A stretch of 64,000 bases of DNA from a virus. The DNA is taken from IMG/VR virus record IMGVR_UViG_3300023181_000025, positions 124,001 through 188,000 of that record. One strand, given 5' to 3'. The notes below the pieces were generated by a model, which did not search any database, was not told the origin of the DNA, and saw only the letters and a list, made by a program, of their open reading frames with translations. Positions 41,402 to 48,360 of this stretch are shown here, piece after piece; position 1 is the first letter of the stretch; every line of letters begins with the position of its first letter. A program made the translations under genes and the position numbers.

Positions 41402-41695
41402 ATGACTGATACAAACACTACTACGAATTCTCCCACAAACAAGCGGGTTCGCACCGCCAAGCCAAAGGCTATCAAGCGTGGCCGTCCGCCACGGGTTGAC
41501 TGGAGCAAGTTCACGCTTCTCTGGAAGTCCCATACCGACAGTGAAATTGCTCATAAGGCGAATTGCACCGTTGTCAACGTCTTTCTTCGTCGCAAGCGGC
41601 TTATCTCCGCTGCGGCAGACGACAAGAAGGCTTTTTATAGTTGCTCCAAGCCAGCTTATACGAAGTCCCGCTTTCTAAAGGAAAAGGCAAACTAA
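41402..41695 (+). CDS. AT-hook/HTH DNA-binding protein
   Basis: A 97-residue basic protein with an AT-hook (KRGRPPR at about 25-31) followed by a helix-turn-helix-like segment (HTDSEIAHKANCTVVNVFL). This combination suggests a minor-groove DNA-binding regulator or nucleoid-like protein. The target is unknown. It ends the transcription unit, as a strong terminator follows 39 bases after the stop. Confidence 0.65.
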   Translation: MTDTNTTTNSPTNKRVRTAKPKAIKRGRPPRVDWSKFTLLWKSHTDSEIAHKANCTVVNVFLRRKRLISAAADDKKAFYSCSKPAYTKSRFLKEKAN

Positions 41696-41734
41696 TATCT
41701 CGTGAGTCAAAACGATTGATGTTTGATCTTTATA

Positions 41735-41762
41735 AGAGCGCCCAAATCGGGCGCTCTTTTTT
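41735..41762 (+). terminator. Rho-independent terminator
   Basis: A perfect 9-bp stem, AGAGCGCCC at 41735-41743 and GGGCGCTCT at 41749-41757, with a 5-nt loop and a T-run to 41762. The next -35 element starts two bases later. Confidence 0.88.
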
Positions 41763-41763
41763 A

Positions 41764-41791
41764 TTGACTAACGCCAGACATTAGCTATCAT
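41764..41791 (+). promoter_or_regulatory. Sigma70-like promoter
   Basis: TTGACT at 41764-41769, 16 nt spacer, TATCAT at 41786-41791. It lies between the terminator and the gene at 41842, with an A-rich leader of about 50 nt. Confidence 0.6.
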
Positions 41792-41841
41792 CAACTTGTG
41801 GGTAAGGAACTCCATAAACAAAAAAAAAAAAAAACAACAAT

Positions 41842-42060
41842 ATGATTCGCAATTTTATCAAAGAATTCAAGAAGCGTCGTTTTCAAAAACGTGCATATGC
41901 TATCCATAAGCTCAATAGCGCGCGCCTTCTAATGAATCACATTAACGAAGTGACTCATTCAGGTCATTACACCTTCGTAGCAAACCGGGAAAGGGTATTG
42001 AATAATCCCAAGCCAAAGGTCGCAAAACCAGTTTGGTATGCAAAATATTACGATCAATAA
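41842..42060 (+). CDS. Small basic protein after a poly-A leader
   Basis: A 72-residue very basic protein (EFKKRRFQKRAYAIHKL) that could bind nucleic acid. It is preceded by its own promoter and by an unbroken A-run ending near 41834 a few bases before the ATG. That is an unstructured leader suited to efficient initiation without a Shine-Dalgarno site. No family is recognised. Confidence 0.6.
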   Translation: MIRNFIKEFKKRRFQKRAYAIHKLNSARLLMNHINEVTHSGHYTFVANRERVLNNPKPKVAKPVWYAKYYDQ

Positions 42061-42068
42061 ATAAGTAT

Positions 42069-42608
42069 ATGTTGTTGGGGGTAAAAATTCGCAAAAAGGT
42101 TGAAGAGGGTTTCTTAATTGCCGAAAAATATTATGGTCAGACAATTCCCCGTCCTAAAATTTCTTTTGATTTAAAAGGGAGGACGGCGGGAACTTCAAAT
42201 TACTCAAAAAATGAATTGAGATTTAATTTAATGCTCGCCATGGAAAATGAAGAGCAGTTTTTGGGCGACACAGTATTCCACGAGGTGGCCCATTATATCC
42301 AAAGATGGAAGCATGGCTATGGGTGCCCGCCTCATGGTAATGAATGGAAAGCCATTATGATCCAATGCTTTAAGCTTCCGCCTAAGAGGTGCCATACCTA
42401 TGATGTCACCAATGTCTCGCGAAGGACTCGACCCTATTCTTACAAGTGCAACTGCAAAACCTATCAGGTCGGCCTTACCCTCCACTCTCGTATTCAACGC
42501 AATAATCCTCAGTATATTTGTAGGCTTTGCGGGGTAATGATCGCGCTTCAATCAACCAAACTTCCAGTAAACAAGGGATTTGTAATAACTCCAGAAGAGC
42601 TTGACTAA
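42069..42608 (+). CDS. SprT-like zinc metalloprotease
   Basis: A 179-residue protein of the SprT type: HEVAH at 71-75 is the zinc site, with the third His in the H89-x-x-x-W93 segment (CPPHGNEWKAIM). A C-terminal zinc ribbon follows (YKCNCKTYQV, then YICRLCGVM). In cells such proteases cut DNA-bound proteins; in phages the role is unproven. The start is the ATG at 42069, eight bases after the previous stop. Confidence 0.85.
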   Translation: MLLGVKIRKKVEEGFLIAEKYYGQTIPRPKISFDLKGRTAGTSNYSKNELRFNLMLAMENEEQFLGDTVFHEVAHYIQRWKHGYGCPPHGNEWKAIMIQCFKLPPKRCHTYDVTNVSRRTRPYSYKCNCKTYQVGLTLHSRIQRNNPQYICRLCGVMIALQSTKLPVNKGFVITPEELD

Positions 42609-42626
42609 AATATTGTCAGAATATTG

Positions 42627-42654
42627 TTGACTAAAAGTCCTTAATACATACACT
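42627..42654 (+). promoter_or_regulatory. Sigma70-like promoter
   Basis: TTGACT at 42627-42632, 16 nt spacer, TACACT at 42649-42654, 14 bases before the ATG at 42669. Confidence 0.55.
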
Positions 42655-42668
42655 CATAAACGTAACAC

Positions 42669-42938
42669 ATGAAATTCAATACACTCCTTGAAAAAATTAT
42701 TGAGACCATCCAGCACTGGCAAGAGCTTGGTTTGGTGAACGCGGGACATTATATTTATAAGGCCACTAATCAGATTGATGGGTTTATTCAAGAGGGAGAA
42801 TATACTGTCCCTCAAGAAGTCTATATGCAAAGAGCGCGCACATTTTTTGAAACCATTTTGGAAATTGATGGAGCGCCATCCCTTGAAATTATTGATGAAT
42901 CTAATTTTATTATTGCCGCTAGCGCAAAACTTGTATAA
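42669..42938 (+). CDS. Hypothetical protein
   Basis: An 89-residue mostly helical protein (LEKIIETIQHWQELGLVN). Unrecognised. It has its own promoter, and a structured non-coding stretch follows it. Confidence 0.6.
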   Translation: MKFNTLLEKIIETIQHWQELGLVNAGHYIYKATNQIDGFIQEGEYTVPQEVYMQRARTFFETILEIDGAPSLEIIDESNFIIAASAKLV

Positions 42939-42945
42939 ACAATTT

Positions 42946-43095
42946 TAATACTAAAGGACTGAACGGCGAAAGCACTGTCAATGCAGCCGGAAGGGAGTTT
43001 AGTTAGGGCGTGAGTAAGATTATCCTCCTATGGGAGGTGACAGGTTAAATAATTCCGGCAGGAAAAGTTTAAAATATAATCGACAATCCGCCCAA
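42946..43095 (+). ncRNA. Candidate pseudoknotted RNA
   Basis: No reading frame fills this gap. Several paired arms are visible: ACTAAA 42950-42955 with TTTAGT 42998-43003, CGGC 42964-42967 with GCCG 42986-42989, GCA/TGC closing a loop CTGTCA (42975-42980), and CCTCC 43024-43028 with GGAGG 43033-43037. The loop CTGTCA is the exact complement of TGACAG at 43038-43043, giving a pseudoknot, and GGGCG 43006-43010 can pair with CGCCC 43089-43093. It could be a cis-regulatory RNA for the gene at 43103 or a separate RNA. I do not match it to a known class. Confidence 0.5.
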
Positions 43096-43102
43096 CCCTT
43101 TT

Positions 43103-43357
43103 ATGAAAACGATCAAACAAAAACGCAAAAGATCACGGGCAAGGGAGAGAGACAGACGCGCAAAAGAAAATAAATTTTGTAAAAAAATTAGCACAAAACG
43201 CTGCCAAATCTACTGGCTGTTCAATGAGAAAACACAAATATTCGCCTCCAATTTGTTTGAAAACAAAGAAGATCATGATTATTACGGTATTGCATGGAGT
43301 CTTTTTAGAAGGAAAAATAAAGAAAAGGGTCTATGGAGGATTGTAAAGAAAACTTAA
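43103..43357 (+). CDS. Basic hypothetical protein
   Basis: An 84-residue protein with a very basic N-terminal 30 residues (KQKRKRSRARERDRRAKE) and a compact aromatic remainder. It may bind RNA or DNA. It begins directly downstream of the structured RNA element. No family is recognised. Confidence 0.6.
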   Translation: MKTIKQKRKRSRARERDRRAKENKFCKKISTKRCQIYWLFNEKTQIFASNLFENKEDHDYYGIAWSLFRRKNKEKGLWRIVKKT

Positions 43358-43360
43358 TAT

Positions 43361-43510
43361 ATGAGCCTACACACAATTAAACTTCGTTCAAATTATTGGC
43401 TTGCCCGGCTTTTTAAGCTTGCAGGGCTATGTTATAAATGCAAGATTACGTCATTGAACTTCACGCGACATGGACAAGGGGTTTGCCCAAAGTGCGGGAA
43501 ACGAGTTTGA
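43361..43510 (+). CDS. Small zinc-ribbon protein
   Basis: A 49-residue protein with CYKC near residue 24 and CPKCGK near 42, one zinc ribbon, in a basic context. It lies 3 bases after the previous gene and 11 before the next. Function is unknown. Confidence 0.6.
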   Translation: MSLHTIKLRSNYWLARLFKLAGLCYKCKITSLNFTRHGQGVCPKCGKRV

Positions 43511-43521
43511 ACATTATTTAT

Positions 43522-44055
43522 ATGAAATTTGCAGATATTCCAAAATTTCCACATTCTTTTTATAGAATTAATGTAGATCTAGACCATGTAGAACGCGCAC
43601 TGGAGCACTGGGATGAACCTGCATCGGGGAGCCCATTAATCCTTAATCCTGAATGGCAACGGGGCCACGTCTGGACAAAAAAGCAACAAACTTCATATAT
43701 GGAATATATGCTTAAGGGCGGGAACACGGGAAAAGAAATTTATTTTAATTGTTCTTCTTGGGGTGGAGGTTTCAATACTCCTATTTATTGCGTTGATGGT
43801 CTTCAGCGTCTAAGTGCGGCCCTTGCCTTTATCCGTAACGAGATTCCCGCTTTTGGGTTTTTGTGTAAAGATTACGAAGACAGGCTCAGAATGTCTGGCG
43901 TGGGGTTCTTTTTCAACATGCTTCAAGTTAAAAGCAAGAAAGAACTTCTCAATATTTATATTGATTTTAATAGCGGCGGCACACCTCACAAACCAAAAGA
44001 AATTGCCCGCATTATCGAATTGCAAAAAAATACAGATCCATCCGAAACAGTATGA
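43522..44055 (+). CDS. DUF262-like DGxQR protein
   Basis: A 177-residue protein with the N-terminal half of DUF262/GmrS-type proteins: NPEWQRGHVWTKKQQ at 42-56 and VDGLQRLSAALAFI at 91-104, corresponding to the usual DGQQR motif. The later FNSGGTPHK segment also fits. In GmrSD restriction this fold hydrolyses nucleotides and senses modified DNA, but the nuclease half is absent here. It may be a decoy, a regulator or a ParB-like NTPase. The start is the ATG at 43522. Confidence 0.75.
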   Translation: MKFADIPKFPHSFYRINVDLDHVERALEHWDEPASGSPLILNPEWQRGHVWTKKQQTSYMEYMLKGGNTGKEIYFNCSSWGGGFNTPIYCVDGLQRLSAALAFIRNEIPAFGFLCKDYEDRLRMSGVGFFFNMLQVKSKKELLNIYIDFNSGGTPHKPKEIARIIELQKNTDPSETV

Positions 44056-44381
44056 AAGAAACTAAAATTAAATTCGATTTTAAGTCACAAAGCACAGATG
44101 CAAAATTTGTAGCAAAAACATATATTAGAACAGAGGATAGCTCTCTTTTGTTTTTGGCTGATATTTCTTTTGAACCTAGCGAAGCGAATTGGGCGAAAGG
44201 GATTCGAGATATGGCCTCCATTATTTATTCTAAAAACTTTTCTAGTCTTATGAAAGAATACAATATTAGCTTGAAAAGTTTTGAAATTATTATAGAAAAT
44301 GTTTCTGGGATTGCGGCATATTACTTTGGGTGCAATGAAATTATAATTAAATCAGATGAATCAAGCACAAATAATCAATAA
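44052..44381 (+). CDS. Hypothetical protein
   Basis: A 109-residue alpha/beta protein (FEIIIENVSGIAAYYFG). Unrecognised. It starts by ATGA overlap with the DUF262-like gene and overlaps the next gene by 26 bases. Confidence 0.55.
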   Translation: MKETKIKFDFKSQSTDAKFVAKTYIRTEDSSLLFLADISFEPSEANWAKGIRDMASIIYSKNFSSLMKEYNISLKSFEIIIENVSGIAAYYFGCNEIIIKSDESSTNNQ

Positions 44382-44784
44382 GATTCTCAATAGCAAAGGT
44401 AACTTTGTTCGTGCCGCATGGCGCTCTAATACAGAGCCTGCTGCGAAATTTAAAGATATCTCTATTGAAAAAAGAACGTCGGCCATCGTGCGGGCGGGAA
44501 TTAATTTTGCCAACCTTCAAAAGAGCAAGGGTCGTGAGACCGAACCTTTGCCATATGGAGAATGGTTTAAATTTCCATATGTAATTAAACACAACAATAC
44601 TATGTATCTCCGACTTTACTCAACTGAAAGCGAACAGGAGGAAACTTATTTTGTGGATGGTAAAGAGGTTGACAAAGAAACCTTTCGAAGCTATCTTACT
44701 CCTAGCGCGGCAAAAAAGCTGGATGAGGAAAAAGACTGCTTCAATATTAAACTTGAAAACGTAATCGGAACTGAAGAGCTATAA
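44356..44784 (+). CDS. Conserved phage protein (VRAGINFANL)
   Basis: A 142-residue protein of a recognised phage family. It has GNFVRAAWRSNTEPAAKF at the start, VRAGINFANL near residue 46, PYGEWFKFPYVI and a late TYFVDGKEVDKETF. The function is not known. It is soluble. Confidence 0.8.
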   Translation: MNQAQIINKILNSKGNFVRAAWRSNTEPAAKFKDISIEKRTSAIVRAGINFANLQKSKGRETEPLPYGEWFKFPYVIKHNNTMYLRLYSTESEQEETYFVDGKEVDKETFRSYLTPSAAKKLDEEKDCFNIKLENVIGTEEL

Positions 44785-44787
44785 AAT

Positions 44788-45087
44788 ATGTCATACGCAG
44801 ACGAAAACGAAAAAGTAATTACAAAGGAAAAAGATTTCCCGGCCTTCCAACATTTCGCGGCAATTGAATTTTGTGATTTTTATTTTTCAGATGATGGCTA
44901 TGGTGAATCCGGGTCTGTAGATATTACCAAATATATTTATTTTAAAGATAGGGCCGCTATGGAGACATACGTAAGAAATAAAGAACTTTCTGAAAGCTCT
45001 TTTTCCTCCAAAGTAAAATATAAAATTATTGAAGTTGCACCATTGCAGGTTCAAAAATCTGTTACAGTATCAGCCAATACTTATTAA
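44788..45087 (+). CDS. Hypothetical protein
   Basis: A 99-residue acidic, aromatic protein (AIEFCDFYFSDDGYGES). Unrecognised. It lies 3 bases after the previous gene and 1 before the membrane-protein gene. Confidence 0.6.
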   Translation: MSYADENEKVITKEKDFPAFQHFAAIEFCDFYFSDDGYGESGSVDITKYIYFKDRAAMETYVRNKELSESSFSSKVKYKIIEVAPLQVQKSVTVSANTY

Positions 45088-45088
45088 T

Positions 45089-45496
45089 ATGAACGAACAA
45101 TTGCAAGAAAGAGTTTTCTCTTGGGTTTCTCAAACGGCTGAGAATATCGGGGAGTGGACCACAAAAGAAGTGCCGCTTTTCATTAACGAATATTTGTTGT
45201 GGAAGTTTTGGGAGAACGCGATTGGCATTGGGATGTATATCGCGGGATTTTTAATTTGTTGGGGTTTTTGGGCAATTTTATATAAAAAGCTTTGGGGAAA
45301 ATTTAAAGAAAGTTGGGAAGACAATAGAGACTGGATTCCAGTTGTAACTATATTTGGTGGCGCGGCGCTATTTGTTTCTTTTGTTGTTACTCTTCTCGCC
45401 TTTCCAAGTGAAAATATTCTCACTTGCCTGAAAATTAAAGTTGCGCCGAAAATATACCTCGTTGAAGAGGCTGCGCGCATTATTAAAAATAAATAA
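45089..45496 (+). CDS. Two-helix membrane protein, possibly holin-like
   Basis: A 135-residue protein. A soluble N-terminal 40 residues (KEVPLFINEYLLWKF) is followed by membrane helices at about 45-65 and 87-107, and a C-terminal amphipathic part with VAPKIYLVEEAARI. Phage proteins with this build, including the closing APKxYLxE phrase, are sometimes called holins without proof. There is no lysin next to it. The start is the ATG at 45089. Confidence 0.65.
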   Translation: MNEQLQERVFSWVSQTAENIGEWTTKEVPLFINEYLLWKFWENAIGIGMYIAGFLICWGFWAILYKKLWGKFKESWEDNRDWIPVVTIFGGAALFVSFVVTLLAFPSENILTCLKIKVAPKIYLVEEAARIIKNK

Positions 45497-45501
45497 TTCA
45501 T

Positions 45502-45804
45502 ATGAAGATAGTCACGCGACAAGAATTTATAGATTGGATTAGGTCTAATCATGGGAATAAGAAAATCAATATGTCTGAAAATAAGGCGGGCGATCCTTGT
45601 GGGTGCCTTATGGTTCAATATGCTCGGGATAAATTTCCTAAAGACTTCTTTAAAAAAGGAAGCTGCGGTTATGAATCATGGACAAATCAGGGCCGAACAA
45701 TAGCTAAATTAGATTGTGATATTTGTGAAATTGTTCCCGGTTGGAAATGGGCAAATATTAAAACCTTCCAGCAGGTAAAAAAGATCTTGACAGAAACGCG
45801 CTAA
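45502..45804 (+). CDS. Family B paralogue (CGCLMVQYxR)
   Basis: A 100-residue member of a four-copy family in this window (45502, 51421, 54675, 55968). Shared: TRQEFIDWIRS at the start, an N-M-x-E segment, CGCLMVQYARD at about 33-43 and a later GxCGYESW. The conserved cysteines suggest metal or redox chemistry. Function is unknown. Confidence 0.65.
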   Translation: MKIVTRQEFIDWIRSNHGNKKINMSENKAGDPCGCLMVQYARDKFPKDFFKKGSCGYESWTNQGRTIAKLDCDICEIVPGWKWANIKTFQQVKKILTETR

Positions 45805-45821
45805 TAAGTAAACGTATACCT

Positions 45822-46085
45822 ATGAAAGTAACAGAAGGAAAGACAGAAGTTCAAACGATCACCTCCGCTCTTAAGGATATTAAGGCGGGCGAAGTAGTTA
45901 GGTTTTCATACGATTCGATTGAAGAAGCCTTTAAGGCTGATTTGTTCTATATGAAGCTGGAAACTCCCGGCGCAAATCCGGGCCGCGTTCGGCTTGTAAA
46001 CATTACGTCTGGAAAAGTAACGGAATATGATGACATTCATCGTGTCGTGACTCATAAGGCGGAACTCCATCTTTTTAACCTATAA
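45822..46085 (+). CDS. Hypothetical protein
   Basis: An 87-residue strand-rich protein (VRFSYDSIEEAFKADLFYM). Its general layout, a short 'modulated parameter' module ending in HRVV, recurs in phages, but no function is known. Confidence 0.55.
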   Translation: MKVTEGKTEVQTITSALKDIKAGEVVRFSYDSIEEAFKADLFYMKLETPGANPGRVRLVNITSGKVTEYDDIHRVVTHKAELHLFNL

Positions 46086-46096
46086 TATATTGGTTT

Positions 46097-46702
46097 ATGA
46101 ATAAATTTGAAATAAGAGAAGGGGGTTGGGGATTTTATATTGGCCTAGTCGATCAAGGGGCAACCCTAGAAGCATGGAGGTATCTTGGGCGCGGCGGAGA
46201 AATTCTTTCAGACTGTCGAAATGGCTGGTTTAAAACAAAAAAGGAAGCACAAGAAGCTCTAGATAAATATAACGATGAAAATAGATCCGCAATGATTAAT
46301 ATTTCCATTGAAGAACAAATCGAATTGGCGAAATCTTATGTTGGCAAGAGAGTAACATATAATTCTATCATTATAACAACAGGGCAGGTCAAATCTTGGA
46401 GTATTCGTGGCGGTGAAGAGTTCAAGGATTTTTTTATTTCCCCTTCCCCTCATTCTTTAGTTAGTATGGAGATTAAAGAAACAGGATTTTGTGTTTGCCT
46501 AAATATGGCTAGTGGCGCAGCTATTCCGATTAGAATGGTATCGTTGGTAGTTGAGCCTGAATTTTACGAAGTAAAACTAAATAATAATTTCAAAGCAAAG
46601 GTATATAAGGATAAAATTGAGGTAGGGTGCCAAACCTTTCCTATTGCAGTCCTTAAAGATATGAAGGAAGCCCTTGATAACTTCAAGAAAGAAAGTCCTT
46701 GA
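46097..46702 (+). CDS. Two-domain Family F protein
   Basis: A 201-residue protein in two parts. Residues 1-60 form a small module (FEIREGGWGFYIGL, then GWFKTKKEAQEALDKY). Residues 68-201 match the Family F genes at 37404 and 58115 (SIEEQIELAKSYVGKRVT, KDKIEVGCQTF). It looks like a fusion of two phage modules. Its stop lies in the next promoter. Confidence 0.6.
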   Translation: MNKFEIREGGWGFYIGLVDQGATLEAWRYLGRGGEILSDCRNGWFKTKKEAQEALDKYNDENRSAMINISIEEQIELAKSYVGKRVTYNSIIITTGQVKSWSIRGGEEFKDFFISPSPHSLVSMEIKETGFCVCLNMASGAAIPIRMVSLVVEPEFYEVKLNNNFKAKVYKDKIEVGCQTFPIAVLKDMKEALDNFKKESP

Positions 46703-46727
46703 CGGATCGTTTGAAATCGCGTAAACA
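46699..46727 (+). promoter_or_regulatory. Sigma70-like promoter overlapping a stop codon
   Basis: TTGACG at 46699-46704 contains the TGA stop of the previous gene; 17 nt spacer, TAAACA at 46722-46727, 10 bases before the ATG at 46738. Confidence 0.5.
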
Positions 46728-46737
46728 TTATTCATAA

Positions 46738-47130
46738 ATGAAAACTAAGCAAGAGATCATCGAAGAAACGGCAAATTATTACAATCTGAGTAATCGGGCA
46801 GTTACTCTTTCAGGTAAATGTAAATATTCAACCAGTGACGGAAGACAATGTGCCGTAGGTAGGTGCTTTACTGATAAAGAGGCTGACAGCTTTTGTGATT
46901 TTGACGGGCCGGTGAGTTTTGTAAACTCAACCCTAAAAGTCAACGCAAATAAAGAGCTTGATGATATTTTGAAAGAGGAATATCGCGGCCATTCGATTAT
47001 TTTTTGGATGGATCTTCAAAGTTTTCATGATACACAGGAGAACTGGAATGATGATGGAATTTCTGAGGTTGGGCTGAAAGAAAAAGCAGAACTTCTTGAA
47101 AAGTATGTTGACAAACAAGAGGGAAACTAA
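46738..47130 (+). CDS. Family A paralogue (CAVGRC ... FHD)
   Basis: A 130-residue member of Family A. It has KQEIIEETANYYNLSNRA at the start, CKYSTSDGRQCAVGRC with three cysteines near 30-45, and YRGHSIIFWMDLQSFHD near 90. It is read from its own promoter and is followed directly by another copy. Function is unknown. Confidence 0.7.
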   Translation: MKTKQEIIEETANYYNLSNRAVTLSGKCKYSTSDGRQCAVGRCFTDKEADSFCDFDGPVSFVNSTLKVNANKELDDILKEEYRGHSIIFWMDLQSFHDTQENWNDDGISEVGLKEKAELLEKYVDKQEGN

Positions 47131-47142
47131 TACTTTATTCAC

Positions 47143-47502
47143 ATGACCAAGCAATCAATTATTGAAGAGACCGCCGCCTATTACAATTTGGGAAATCGTT
47201 CGGTTTGCCCTAAAAAGGGCGGGTGCCTCTATTTGAACCCCGAGGGAAAAATGTGTGCTTTTGGTAGGTGCATGACGGAGGAAGGTCTGGACGCTTATAA
47301 GAATTCGGGCGATTACGTTAGAGCCTTAAGTGTTGGAGATAGCGTTGACCATCTTTTGCTGGCAGATTATAAGGGCCATTCTGTAGAGTTTTGGACCGAC
47401 ATCCAAATGTTCCATGACATGGAAAATCATTGGACTGAGACCGGCCTTTCCTCTAAAGGCGAAGAATTTAAGAAAAAACTTCTCAAAAAGTATGTTGACT
47501 AA
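47143..47502 (+). CDS. Family A paralogue (CAFGRC ... FHD)
   Basis: A 119-residue member of Family A, the tandem neighbour of the copy at 46738: SIIEETAAYYNLGNRSV, GKMCAFGRCMTEEG, YKGHSVEFWTDIQMFHD and a closing KLLKKYVD. The end of its frame contains the -35 element of the next promoter. Confidence 0.7.
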   Translation: MTKQSIIEETAAYYNLGNRSVCPKKGGCLYLNPEGKMCAFGRCMTEEGLDAYKNSGDYVRALSVGDSVDHLLLADYKGHSVEFWTDIQMFHDMENHWTETGLSSKGEEFKKKLLKKYVD

Positions 47503-47523
47503 CTGCGCTTTTTAGTGTAACTT
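47495..47523 (+). promoter_or_regulatory. Promoter of the leader/tRNA transcript
   Basis: TTGACT at 47495-47500 inside the last codons, 17 nt spacer, TAACTT at 47518-47523. No ORF follows; it points at the hairpin region and the tRNA. Confidence 0.55.
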
Positions 47524-47529
47524 CTTTTC

Positions 47530-47627
47530 ATAGCGCAACACAGGGGACCGCGCCCCTCCGAAAATTGTAGTGATACGGTGACTACTAAACTAAGCTTCTG
47601 CGAGATTTAGTTTGAGGAATAAAGAGG
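47530..47627 (+). ncRNA. Candidate three-hairpin RNA upstream of tRNA
   Basis: A non-coding stretch with three consecutive hairpins: AGGGG 47542-47546 / CCCCT 47553-47557 (loop ACCGCG), GTAGT 47567-47571 / ACTAC 47581-47585 (loop GATACGGTG), and AAACTAA 47587-47593 / TTAGTTT 47607-47613. ACCG in the first loop can pair with CGGT in the second. It lies between two promoter-like sites, so it could be a small RNA or the 5' part of the tRNA precursor. Confidence 0.4.
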
Positions 47628-47656
47628 TTGACAGGGAAAAGAAAAAACGATAGATT
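47628..47656 (+). promoter_or_regulatory. tRNA promoter
   Basis: TTGACA at 47628-47633, 17 nt spacer, TAGATT at 47651-47656, 11 bases before the tRNA 5' end. Confidence 0.6.
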
Positions 47657-47667
47657 GTAAAAACAAA

Positions 47668-47741
47668 GGGGCGATAGCTTAACCGGTGAAAGCAGCGGTT
47701 TCATAAACCGTTGAGTGAGGGTTCGACCCCCTCTCGCCCTA
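47668..47741 (+). tRNA. tRNA with anticodon CAU (Ile2 or Met)
   Basis: A 74-nt cloverleaf. The acceptor GGGGCGA pairs with TCGCCCT (one G-U), the D arm is GCTT/AAGC with a GG-containing loop, and the anticodon stem GCGGT/ACCGT carries the loop TTCATAA (anticodon CAT). The variable loop has 5 nt, the T arm is GAGGG-TTCGACC-CCCTC, the discriminator is A and CCA is not encoded. The first base pair and the lack of three G-C pairs in the anticodon stem argue against initiator tRNA. With a TilS-like gene 600 bases downstream, a tRNA-Ile that is lysidine-modified to read AUA is likely; elongator Met is the alternative. Confidence 0.9.
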
Positions 47742-47742
47742 C

Positions 47743-48267
47743 TTATAAAATTCTTTCAGGGTTGTGTAATTCCATATGGCAATTAGAGCACAATAAATCA
47801 CATTTGTCTATTTCTAGCAATAGAGAGGCCCAATTTGTATTGGAGAGTTTTCTAGAGTCCAGCTTAAAAGTTTTTTCTTTTGGATCTCTGTGATGGAAAC
47901 ACAGGGCGGAATAATTTTTATCGTATCCGCATATTTTGCATTTCCCGCCCTTCAAATCAACTAAAGTTTTCTTTCTGTCTAAAGAAACGAGTTTTTGACG
48001 TTCGTTATTCTTTCTATTTTGCTCTTGTTTATTATCTTTATAGAACTGCTTGCAACTACATTCGTTAGAGCAAAACTTTAGTTGATTCCCCTCTAATCTT
48101 TTGGAACACATTAAACAAAACGTATCGGGAGAATGAGTTTTTTTAGTATTTAATCCATGTTTTCTAAGCCAATACCTTATATTGGTTTGACTGCAATTAA
48201 GTTTAATTGCGATTTGATAAGTAGACATGCCTTGTTCAATTAATTCTTTTAATGTTTCATAGCTCAT
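47743..48267 (-). CDS. HNH homing endonuclease-like protein
   Basis: A 174-residue minus-strand HNH nuclease. The N-terminal part is a helix-turn-helix (GMSTYQIAIKLNCSQTNIRYW). A Cys pair block (CLMCSKRL, then CSNEC) is followed by the HNH core: CKICGY, FHHRDPKE and LLCSNCHMELHN at the C-terminus. It would nick or cut DNA at a specific site and may be a selfish mobile gene. Its stop lies only one base beyond the tRNA 3' end, on the opposite strand, so the tRNA may be its insertion neighbourhood. It is one of three minus-strand genes. Confidence 0.85.
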   Translation of the reverse strand: MSYETLKELIEQGMSTYQIAIKLNCSQTNIRYWLRKHGLNTKKTHSPDTFCLMCSKRLEGNQLKFCSNECSCKQFYKDNKQEQNRKNNERQKLVSLDRKKTLVDLKGGKCKICGYDKNYSALCFHHRDPKEKTFKLDSRKLSNTNWASLLLEIDKCDLLCSNCHMELHNPERIL

Positions 48268-48325
48268 AAAGTTATTTACACAAAAAATATAAATTGTGAA
48301 CTAGTATGTTTGACTTTTTTATTTC

Positions 48326-48353
48326 TTGACTTTTCTCCATAATTTTCAATACT
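48326..48353 (+). promoter_or_regulatory. Sigma70-like promoter of the TilS-like gene
   Basis: TTGACT at 48326-48331, 16 nt spacer, AATACT at 48348-48353, 7 bases before the ATG. The -10 is weaker than most. Confidence 0.45.
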
Positions 48354-48360
48354 GCCCCCC

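Noticed and set aside
42033-42068. Upstream extension of the SprT-like protease
   Set aside because: It would overlap the previous gene by 28 bases with no match to the family; the ATG at 42069 is better.
42946-43095. Hammerhead or HDV-like ribozyme
   Set aside because: The CTGATGA...GAAA core of hammerheads is absent, and the arms do not match HDV-like nesting.
47668-47741. Initiator tRNA-Met
   Set aside because: The first base pair and the anticodon stem lack initiator features; elongator Met or Ile2 fits better.
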